A DNA stretch of 64,000 nt, from positions 1 through 64,000 of the forward strand of contig JAGWON010000004.1 in assembly GCA_028871055.1 (NCBI GenBank). Direction: 5' to 3'. Position numbers and translations under genes: made by a program. Below are positions 57,770 to 64,000 of this stretch, one piece after another (position 1 is the first letter of the stretch; each line of letters starts with the position of its first letter). The DNA is from Alphaproteobacteria bacterium. GTDB lineage: Bacteria > Pseudomonadota > Alphaproteobacteria > ATCC43930 > CGMCC-115725. The notes under the pieces were generated by a model, which searched no databases, was not told the DNA's origin, and worked only from the letters and a program-made list of their open reading frames with translations.

Positions 57770-59353
57770 TCAGTATCCGAGCGCCATGCCGTCCTTGCGC
57801 GGGTCCGATCCGCCTGTGAGCGTGCCCGTCGCGTGATCGATCCGGATCGCCTGCGCGCCGCCCAGCGGCTTCTCCGGACGGACGACCGTGTGACCGCGGC
57901 GCGCCAATTCTGCCGCCACCGCGTCGGATACGCCGCGCTCGAGCTGCAGCACGCCGCCGATGGCGAAGCTGCGCGGCTCTTCAGCCGCCGCTTGCGGGTC
58001 CATGCCGCGATCGAGAATCTGCGACAGGTAATGCGCGTGGCCATTGGCTTGGTAATGCCCGCCCATGACGCCAAAGGGCATCACCGCGCGTCCGTCCTTC
58101 ATCAGCATGCCCGGAATGATGGTGTGCAACGGCCGCTTGCCGGGCGCGATGGCGTTCGGATGACCGGGCGTGGTGCGGAAGATCTTGCCGCGGCTGTGCA
58201 GCAGCACGCCGCTTCCCGGCGCCATGATGCCGGTGCCGAATTCGTCGAACAGTGAATTGATGAACGAGACGCAATTGTGGTCGCGGTCGACGATGCAGAG
58301 ATAGACCGTGTGCTTGTGCTCGGCGAATTCGAGCGCCGAAGACAGACCGGCGCGGTCCATCCGGATTCCGGTGCGTACGTCCCGTGCCCAATCCTCGGAC
58401 AGCAGCCGCTCGACTGGCACCTTCACCAGCCGCGGGTCGCCGAACACGGTATCGCGCTCGGCATAGGCGGCTTTCGCGGTCTCGGCCAGCAGGTGAATCC
58501 GGTCGGCATCCGACAGCTTGCCCTCTCCGAGTTCGTAGCCGGCGAGGACGCGCAGCATCATCAGCGCGGCGAGGCCCTGGCCGTTGGGCGGACATTCGAA
58601 GACGCCGTGCCCGCGATAATCCGTCGAGATCGGGGTGCACCACTCCGTCCGTTGCGCGGCGAGGTCGTCGAGCGTGTGCAGGCCGCCGAGCGCGGTCAGC
58701 TTGCGTACGATGTCCTGCGCCACCGGGCCCTCGTAAAAGCCCTTGCGCCCGTGCTCCGCGATGCGCTGCAGCGTCTCGGCCAGCGCCGGAAACGTCAATG
58801 TGTCGCCGACGCCGGGCAGCTTGCCGTCGGGCTTGAGGACCTTGGTCGCGTCGGCATCGTGCTCGAATTGCGCGTGCGCGAAGGCGAAATCGAAGGCGAC
58901 GCGCGGCGTCAGGCGCATGCCGGTTTCGGCCAGGCGGATCGCCGGCTGCAACAGCTCCGCCCAATCCTTGCTGCCGTATTCGGCGTGCAGCACGGTCCAG
59001 GCATCGACCGCGCCGGGCACGGTGACGGCATGCGGTGAGCGTGCCGGAATTTCCTTGAAGCCGCGCTCGGCGTACCACGACACGGTCGCCTCAGCCGGCG
59101 CGCGGCCCGAGCCATTGAGCGCCTTCGGCGCGCCCGCTTGCGGCGAATAGAGCACGAAGCAATCGCCGCCGACGCCGGTCATCTGCGGCTCGACGACGCA
59201 GAGCAGCGCCGATGCCGCGATCGCCGCGTCGACCGCGTTGCCGCCGGCGCGCAACACCTCGATCGCGGTGAGCGTGGCCAGAGGGTGGGATGTCGCCGCC
59301 ATCGCCTCGCCCGCGATCGCGGGCGAGCGGCGCGGCTGGTGGAAATCACGCAT
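57770..59353 (-). CDS. gamma-glutamyltransferase family protein
   Basis: A 527-residue Ntn-hydrolase of the gamma-glutamyltransferase family. The small-subunit nucleophile is probably Thr349 in KHTVYLCIVD, aligned with the TTHYSVVD-type position. SHPLATLTAIEVLRAGGNAVDA and GVGGDCFVLYSP open the large subunit; PNGQGLAALMML and a late FGVMGGHYQANGHAHYLSQI are also typical. It lacks an obvious signal peptide, and the family includes cytosolic acylases and glutathione enzymes; the substrate is not assigned. Divergent from pcaC (145 bases). Confidence 0.87.
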   Translation of the reverse strand: MRDFHQPRRSPAIAGEAMAATSHPLATLTAIEVLRAGGNAVDAAIAASALLCVVEPQMTGVGGDCFVLYSPQAGAPKALNGSGRAPAEATVSWYAERGFKEIPARSPHAVTVPGAVDAWTVLHAEYGSKDWAELLQPAIRLAETGMRLTPRVAFDFAFAHAQFEHDADATKVLKPDGKLPGVGDTLTFPALAETLQRIAEHGRKGFYEGPVAQDIVRKLTALGGLHTLDDLAAQRTEWCTPISTDYRGHGVFECPPNGQGLAALMMLRVLAGYELGEGKLSDADRIHLLAETAKAAYAERDTVFGDPRLVKVPVERLLSEDWARDVRTGIRMDRAGLSSALEFAEHKHTVYLCIVDRDHNCVSFINSLFDEFGTGIMAPGSGVLLHSRGKIFRTTPGHPNAIAPGKRPLHTIIPGMLMKDGRAVMPFGVMGGHYQANGHAHYLSQILDRGMDPQAAAEEPRSFAIGGVLQLERGVSDAVAAELARRGHTVVRPEKPLGGAQAIRIDHATGTLTGGSDPRKDGMALGY

Positions 59354-59498
59354 GTCGGGGCGGATGCATGGCACCGCAGCCGGAGCAGGGCAAGTGGAAA
59401 AGCGCTTTGGCAAACATGCCATGCCGCTTGTCGCGCGCCGCTTCATTCCCTAACGTCGCCATCCGGCAGGTTTCAACGCAATCAGAAGGAGGACAAGC

Positions 59499-59891
59499 AT
59501 GGCCACCGATATCAATACGCCACTCTTCACCAAGGGCCTCGGCGTGCGCCGCGAGGTTCTCGGCAAGGAGTACGTCGACAAGTCGCTCGCCGACGCCGAC
59601 GAATTCATGATGGCCTTCCAAAAGCTCACCACCGAATGGTGCTGGGGCGAGATTTGGTCGCGGCCGGGCCTGCCGCGCAAGACGCGCTCGATGCTCAATC
59701 TCGCGATGCTGTCCGCGCTCAACCGGCCCGGCGAACTCAAGCTTCATCTGCGTGGCGCGCTGACCAACGGCGTCACTATCGAGGAGATCAAGGAGATTTT
59801 CCTCCAGGTCGGCATCTATTGCGGGATCCCGGCGGCGCTCGAAAGCTTCAAGACCGCGCGCGAGGTGCTCAAGGAGCGCGGCAAGGCCTGA
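59499..59891 (+). CDS. pcaC: 4-carboxymuconolactone decarboxylase-like protein
   Basis: A 130-residue member of the carboxymuconolactone decarboxylase family. The EWCWGEIWSRPGLPRKTRS start, LAMLSALNRPGELKLHLRGA and VGIYCGIPAALESFK match PcaC, which turns 4-carboxymuconolactone into beta-ketoadipate enol-lactone. The PcaF-like thiolase next to it supports that reading. AGAAGGAGG precedes the ATG by 7 bases. Confidence 0.8.
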   Translation: MATDINTPLFTKGLGVRREVLGKEYVDKSLADADEFMMAFQKLTTEWCWGEIWSRPGLPRKTRSMLNLAMLSALNRPGELKLHLRGALTNGVTIEEIKEIFLQVGIYCGIPAALESFKTAREVLKERGKA

Positions 59892-60002
59892 GATCGGTTC
59901 GCAGCCATCGCTCCGGCGCAGACCCCACTGGTCATTTCGCGCCTTGCCCGGACGCGCGGCGGTGCCTAGTTTCTGCCGTGCCGGAGGCTTGGGAGACCTG
60001 CC

Positions 60003-61217
60003 ATGATGGACGCCTATATCTACGACGGTTTGCGCACGCCGATCGGCCGGCATGCCGGAGCACTGGCGCCGGTGCGGCCGGACGATCTGCTCGCCGGCGT
60101 CATCGCCACCGTCGTCAAGCGCAATCCGTTCAAGGCCGAGCAATATGAGGATGTGATCGCCGGCTGCACCAACCAGGCAGGCGAGGATGCGCGCAACGTC
60201 GCGCGCCATGCCGCCCTGCTCGCCGGTCTGCCGGTCGAGACCGCCGGGCAGACGGTGAACCGCCTATGCGGCAGCGGCCTCGCCGCCGTGCTCGACGCCT
60301 CGCGCGCCGTCACCTGCGGTCAGGGCGAGCTGTTCGTCGCCGGCGGCGTCGAGAGCATGAGCCGTGCGCCCTTCGTCATGCCGAAGGCGGAGAGCGCTTA
60401 TAGCCGCGACGCCCGGCTGTTCGATTCCACCATCGGCGCACGCTTTCCCAATCCAAAGGTGGCGAAGCAGTTCGGTCAGGACACCATGCCCGAGACGGCC
60501 GACAACGTCGCGCGCGAGCACGGCATCTCGCGTCTCGACAGCGATCGCTTCGCCCTCGCCTCGCAGGAGAAATACGCCAAGGCCAAGGCGGCGGGCTTCT
60601 ACACCGGCGAACTCATGCCGGTGATCGTCGCTGGCGCCAAGAAGGGCGTGGCCGTCACCGTCGATCAGGACGAGCATCCGCGGCCGAACACCACGTTCGA
60701 ACGGCTGTCGGAGCTCAAGCCGCTGTTCGCCGACGGCGTCGTCACCGCCGGCAACGCCTCGGGCATCAACGACGGCGCCGCGGCGCTCATCGTCGGCAGC
60801 AAGCAGGTAGGCGAAAAATTGGGCAAGGCACCGCTGGCGCGCGTCGTCTCGGGCGCCGTCGCCGGCGTGCCGCCGCGCGTCATGGGCCTGGGCCCCGTGC
60901 CGGCGTCGCAGAAGGCCCTGAAGCGCGCCGGTCTCACGCTCAAGGACATGGACGTGATTGAGCTCAACGAGGCCTTCGCCAGCCAAGTGCTCGGCTGCCT
61001 CAAGCTGCTCGGCCTGCCGTTCGACGACAGCCGCATCAATCCGAACGGCGGCGCGATCGCCATCGGCCATCCGTTGGGCGCCTCCGGCGCAAGGTTGGCC
61101 TTGACTGCGATGCGCGAGCTCGAGCGGCGCCAGGGCCGCTATGCGCTCGTCACCATGTGCATCGGTGTCGGCCAGGGCATCGCCGCGGTTATCGAACGCG
61201 CGAACGGCAAGGCGTGA
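60003..61217 (+). CDS. pcaF: 3-oxoadipyl-CoA thiolase (PcaF-like)
   Basis: A 404-residue thiolase. The start MMDAYIYDGLRTPIGR, VNRLCGSG with the nucleophile Cys89, GGVESMSRAPFVMPKAESAY, GHPLGASGARL (His) and CIGVGQG (second Cys) are all in PcaF style. It splits beta-ketoadipyl-CoA to acetyl-CoA and succinyl-CoA. The stop overlaps the next gene as GTGA. pcaI/pcaJ-like genes lie downstream on the other strand. Confidence 0.85.
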   Translation: MMDAYIYDGLRTPIGRHAGALAPVRPDDLLAGVIATVVKRNPFKAEQYEDVIAGCTNQAGEDARNVARHAALLAGLPVETAGQTVNRLCGSGLAAVLDASRAVTCGQGELFVAGGVESMSRAPFVMPKAESAYSRDARLFDSTIGARFPNPKVAKQFGQDTMPETADNVAREHGISRLDSDRFALASQEKYAKAKAAGFYTGELMPVIVAGAKKGVAVTVDQDEHPRPNTTFERLSELKPLFADGVVTAGNASGINDGAAALIVGSKQVGEKLGKAPLARVVSGAVAGVPPRVMGLGPVPASQKALKRAGLTLKDMDVIELNEAFASQVLGCLKLLGLPFDDSRINPNGGAIAIGHPLGASGARLALTAMRELERRQGRYALVTMCIGVGQGIAAVIERANGKA

Positions 61218-61639
61218 GCGTCGCCGACGCCGCCGGTGCATCCGAGGAACCCGCGGACCGTCTGTTCGCAGCGCTCCGCCGCCTGTGCGCCGACGGCACG
61301 CTGTCCCTCCGCATCGACTACAGCAAGTTGTCGCATCTCGACAGTCCGGTCGGCTCCGAGGCCGACGGCAACATCTGGGCCTATGGTGGCCTCGCCCTGA
61401 CCATCACCGCATGGTGGTTCCACCGCTGGCAGGCGGCGGCCGGCATCGCCGTCGCCAGCGTCATCGCCTATTTCACGCTCGGCCGCCTCTACATGCGCCG
61501 TCGCATTCGCCGTCGCGTCGAAGACAAGGCGCTCGGCGACATCGCGCTCTGGCGTCGATTGCGGAAGTTCGGCGGCGTCGCACTGGTGCCGAGCGTCGGC
61601 GAAGAATGCGCGGCGCCGCAAGGTACTGGATGGCGCTGA
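61214..61639 (+). CDS. conserved hypothetical membrane protein
   Basis: About 141 residues; starts at GTG 61214 overlapping the thiolase stop (GTGA). The N-terminal half (LFAALRRLCADGTLSLRID) is soluble; two close hydrophobic helices follow (WAYGGLALTITAWWF and GIAVASVIAYFTLG), then a basic stretch YMRRRIRRRVEDKALG. A small alphaproteobacterial protein of this kind is familiar to me, but has no known function. Its coupling to the thiolase may be incidental. Confidence 0.65.
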   Translation: MSVADAAGASEEPADRLFAALRRLCADGTLSLRIDYSKLSHLDSPVGSEADGNIWAYGGLALTITAWWFHRWQAAAGIAVASVIAYFTLGRLYMRRRIRRRVEDKALGDIALWRRLRKFGGVALVPSVGEECAAPQGTGWR

Positions 61640-61663
61640 TGCGGAGTCTCGATAACTGAGGAC

Positions 61664-62341
61664 CTATACCGCCGGCGCGGCGAGTTTCTTCCAATCGTTG
61701 GCAAGCGTCAGCGGCGGCTCGGTGAGCTTCTGCAGCACCGCAAGGTCGAGACCGTCGACCATCTCGCGCACCAGCAACCCGTCCTTGGTCACGTCGATCA
61801 CCGCGAGGTTGGTGTACACGCGCTTGACGCAGGCCTTGGCGGTCAGCGGATAGCTGCACGTCCGCCTGAGGCGCGGCGCGCCTTCCTTGGTGGTGTGCTC
61901 GACCAACACGCGCACTTCTTTCGCGCCGGCCGCGAGGTCCATCGCGCCGCCGACGCCGGGCGGCGCGTGCGGATCGTTGGTCGTCCAATTGGCGAGATCG
62001 CCGTTCTCGGCCACCTCAAACGCCCCCAACAGCGCCAAGTCGAGGTGGCCGCCGCGGATCATCAGAAAGGCGTCGTTGTGATGGAAATAGCTGCCGCCCG
62101 GCACCAGCGTGACGAGCTGCTTGCCGGCGTTGATAAGATCGGGGTCCTCCTCGCCCTTCTTGGGCGCTGGTCCGGTGCCGAGCACGCCATTCTCGCTGTG
62201 GAAGACGATCTCGCGGCCCTTCGGTATGTAATCGCCGCACAGCGTCGGCAGGCCGATGCCGAGGTTGACATAGGCGCCTTCGGGAATGTCCTGCGCGGCG
62301 CGCCACGCCATCTGACGGCGCGACAAGGGCTGCAAACTCAT
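61664..62341 (-). CDS. pcaJ: 3-oxoadipate CoA-transferase subunit B
   Basis: A 225-residue type I CoA-transferase beta subunit. EGAYVNLGIGLPTL at 21-34, the catalytic Glu50 in FHSENGVLG, GEEDPDLINAGKQ, GGAMDLAAGA and CVKRVYTNLAVIDV are in PcaJ/ScoB style. It activates beta-ketoadipate with succinyl-CoA together with PcaI. The start overlaps the stop of the membrane protein gene upstream as ATGA, so all three genes are coupled. Confidence 0.87.
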   Translation of the reverse strand: MSLQPLSRRQMAWRAAQDIPEGAYVNLGIGLPTLCGDYIPKGREIVFHSENGVLGTGPAPKKGEEDPDLINAGKQLVTLVPGGSYFHHNDAFLMIRGGHLDLALLGAFEVAENGDLANWTTNDPHAPPGVGGAMDLAAGAKEVRVLVEHTTKEGAPRLRRTCSYPLTAKACVKRVYTNLAVIDVTKDGLLVREMVDGLDLAVLQKLTEPPLTLANDWKKLAAPAV

Positions 62342-62844
62342 TTCCGCATCTCTTCCGGCGATCTGAGGCCGAGCATGACCGCCCAGGCGTTCACTATCAC
62401 GGAAACCAGGAAATCGACAAAGGCGGCGGTGACCAGGTAAAGACCCCAGCCTGCCCCGAAGAACAGCGCTGCGCCGCCGACCACGCCCGTTAGGTAACCG
62501 GCCATGTAGGCGATCGCGATCGACAGCACCGAGCCGCCTCGCCGGCCCAATTCGCGGTCGCGGATGAACGCGCGGTGGGTGAAGGTGATGGGGATCGACA
62601 GGCCGAGCAGATTGACCGCGCAAATTTCCAGACCGAGCAACGTCATCGGTTGCGGCGCCAGAATCGCCGTTGCCTGGACCAGAAGCGCCAGTAGGTGCAG
62701 CGCAATATTGCGGGCGCGATGACGGTAGACCTGGTTGGCGATGATGTCGTCGAGGTGCAGCGACGTTGCGACGAACAGCAAGCCGATCAGCGCCGCCGCC
62801 GAGCTGCCGAGCATGACATAAAGGTCGTGCCAGGCTTCCAGCAT
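62338..62844 (-). CDS. four- to five-helix membrane protein inserted between pcaI and pcaJ
   Basis: A 168-residue protein, mostly hydrophobic with four to five helices; a short LGSSAAALIGLLFVATSLHLD at the start, TFTHRAFIRDREL in one loop and SPEEMRK at the end. I do not recognise the family by motif. Both ends overlap its neighbours (TGATG at the pcaI stop, ATGA at the pcaJ start), which fixes start 62844. A link to uptake or sensing of the pathway's acid is inferred only from this context. Confidence 0.8.
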   Translation of the reverse strand: MLEAWHDLYVMLGSSAAALIGLLFVATSLHLDDIIANQVYRHRARNIALHLLALLVQATAILAPQPMTLLGLEICAVNLLGLSIPITFTHRAFIRDRELGRRGGSVLSIAIAYMAGYLTGVVGGAALFFGAGWGLYLVTAAFVDFLVSVIVNAWAVMLGLRSPEEMRK

Positions 62845-63506
62845 CACGCCACCTGGACCACGCGGTCGACGAAGATGCTCGGCGTGACGATGGCCTCGGG
62901 ATCGAGCGATCCCAGTTCGACGATTTCCTTCACTTGCACCACGGTCAGGTCGGCGGCGGTCGCCATCACCGGATTGAAGTTCCGCGCCGACTTCCGATAG
63001 ACGAGATTGCCCCACCGGTCGGCCTTGAGCGCGCGGATCAGCGCGACGTCGCCTCTGAGCGGCTTTTCGAGCACATAGGTCTTGCCGTCGAATACGCGCG
63101 TCTCTTTGCCCTCGGCCAGCTGCGTGCCGGCGGCGGTCGGCGTGTAGAAGCCGCCGATCCCTGCCCCGGCCGCGCGCAGACGTTCGGTGAGCGTACCCTG
63201 TGGCACCAGATCGAGCTCGATCGAGCCGGCCTTATAAGCCGCCTCGAAGACGTGCGGATCGGCGGTGCGCGGATAGGAGCAGATCACCTTGCGCACGCGG
63301 CCTTCCTTGATCAGCCGGGCGATCCCGGTCTTGCCGGTGCCCGCGTTGTTGGCGACGACGGTGAGATTGCGTATGCCGAGATCGAGCAGCGCCTCGGTGA
63401 GCTCGGTCGGCTCGCCGACCGTGCCGAAGCCGCCGCACAGCACGGTCGCGCCATCCCTTATCCCGGCCACCGCAGCGGCTAGGTCCTTCACGCGCTTGTC
63501 GATCAT
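62844..63506 (-). CDS. pcaI: 3-oxoadipate CoA-transferase subunit A
   Basis: A 220-residue alpha subunit of a type I CoA-transferase. GATVLCGGFGTVGEPTEL near 19-36, NNAGTGKTGIARLI, VPQGTLTERLRAAGAGIGGF (with the TPT motif after it) and TPSIFVDRVV match PcaI. The start directly abuts the stop of the beta-keto acid cleavage enzyme (0-base gap). Its partner PcaJ is separated by one membrane protein gene. Confidence 0.87.
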   Translation of the reverse strand: MIDKRVKDLAAAVAGIRDGATVLCGGFGTVGEPTELTEALLDLGIRNLTVVANNAGTGKTGIARLIKEGRVRKVICSYPRTADPHVFEAAYKAGSIELDLVPQGTLTERLRAAGAGIGGFYTPTAAGTQLAEGKETRVFDGKTYVLEKPLRGDVALIRALKADRWGNLVYRKSARNFNPVMATAADLTVVQVKEIVELGSLDPEAIVTPSIFVDRVVQVA

Positions 63507-64000
63507 CTAGAAACTGACCCGGTCTCCGCCCTTGAGCGCGAGCATGTCGCGCGCCTCCTTGGGCGTGGCGATTTCGAGCGACAGGTTTTCGAGGATGGCA
63601 CGGATGCGTTTCACCTGCTCGGCGTTGTTCCTGGCGAGCTGGCCCTTGCCGATATAGAGCGAATCTTCAAGCCCGACGCGGACGTTGCCGCCCATGATCG
63701 CGCCCATGGTGATGAGCGGCAATTGATGGCGCCCGGCCGCCAGGATCGACCAGTAGTACTGCTCGCCGAACAGCTTGTCGGCGACCGTCTTCATGTGGAC
63801 GACGTTCTCGGGATCAGCGCCGATGCCGCCCAGGATGCCGAAGATCGTCTGCACGAAGAGTGGGGGCTTGACCAGCTTGCGGTCGAGGAAATGGGCCAGC
63901 GTGTAGAGATGGCCGACGTCGTAGCATTCGAACTCGAAGCGCGTGCCGTGTCCCTCGCCCAGCTCTTTCAGCGTGCGCTCAATGTCCTTGAAGGTGTTCT
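63507..64000 (-). CDS. beta-keto acid cleavage enzyme (BKACE), C-terminal part
   Basis: The frame is open to base 64000, so the N-terminus lies beyond the window; about 164 C-terminal residues are shown. FEFECYDVGHLYTLAHFLD, KPPLFVQTIFGILGGIGADP and MGGNVRVGLEDSLYIGKGQL are the conserved metal and substrate regions of the BKACE/Kce family. The enzyme takes a beta-keto acid plus acetyl-CoA to acetoacetate plus an acyl-CoA. Next to pcaIJ and pcaF, beta-ketoadipate is a plausible substrate (products succinyl-CoA and acetoacetate), which is inference. TAG stop touches the pcaI start. Confidence 0.88.
   Translation of the reverse strand, partial: NTFKDIERTLKELGEGHGTRFEFECYDVGHLYTLAHFLDRKLVKPPLFVQTIFGILGGIGADPENVVHMKTVADKLFGEQYYWSILAAGRHQLPLITMGAIMGGNVRVGLEDSLYIGKGQLARNNAEQVKRIRAILENLSLEIATPKEARDMLALKGGDRVSF

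Overview
This is a GC-rich, tightly packed bacterial chromosome segment with no gene-free gap longer than 300 bases. It is almost certainly alphaproteobacterial. Supporting signs are a MucR/Ros-type regulator, a type 2 ArgC, the yceD-rpmF-plsX-fabH-ihfA-merR order, a CBP3-type cytochrome bc1 chaperone, an LdtR-like MarR protein, a Mg-type HemB, a Cox11, and a palindromic repeat pair of the sort I associate with Rhizobiales/Rhodospirillales genomes. I cannot name a genus. Nothing looks like a plasmid, prophage, IS element or CRISPR array; the content is core metabolism plus a large catabolic complement.

Layout. 0-3.6 kb: 3' end of a PHA synthase, a DUF1330 protein, a MAPEG protein, argC, the rplM-rpsI operon (visible promoter and terminator) and a thioesterase. 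3.6-7.4 kb: an HpnL-like membrane protein coupled to a tandem-duplicated ferritin-like protein, then a Cox11-cytochrome c fusion. 7.4-14.8 kb: a small secreted protein with a strong promoter, a membrane protein, an MFS importer, an ECHDC3-like/CoA-binding/MetY operon, a VOC protein, PAP2, CutA and a small conserved protein. 14.8-19.8 kb: tRNA-Pro(GGG), merR, ihfA, fabH, plsX, rpmF, yceD, CBP3 chaperone, and divergent bamE. 19.8-29 kb: hppA, then a nine-gene minus-strand operon rpiB-glyA-nrdR-ribD-ribE-ribBX-ribH-nusB-thiL. 29-34.5 kb: mucR and a complete liv branched-chain amino acid ABC transporter. 34.7-42 kb: msrQ, gcdH, an unusual NRAMP, an LdtR-like regulator and a valine-degradation operon. 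42-48.7 kb: CarS-like protein, phosphoesterase, hemB, two alpha/beta hydrolases around an RlmM-like methyltransferase, and a class III CoA-transferase. 48.7-54 kb: aldehyde dehydrogenase, repeat pair, penicillin-acylase family protein, second DUF1330 and bpt. 54-64 kb: a 1174-residue flavoprotein resembling fused NfnB and NfnA, a gamma-glutamyltransferase, pcaC, pcaF, and a pcaI-membrane protein-pcaJ operon behind a beta-keto acid cleavage enzyme cut by the window end.

Functional picture: an aerobic heterotroph that imports and oxidises amino acids and aromatics. The liv system feeds the valine operon (isobutyryl-CoA dehydrogenase, HIBYL-CoA hydrolase, 3-hydroxyisobutyrate dehydrogenase). gcdH handles glutaryl-CoA. 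An aromatic-acid-type MFS importer and pcaC/F/I/J point to the beta-ketoadipate pathway, and the adjacent cleavage enzyme suggests a second route from beta-ketoadipate. The most unusual proteins are the 1174-residue Nfn-like oxidoreductase, the Cox11-cytochrome c fusion, the doubled ferritin-like protein and the membrane protein translationally wedged between pcaI and pcaJ.
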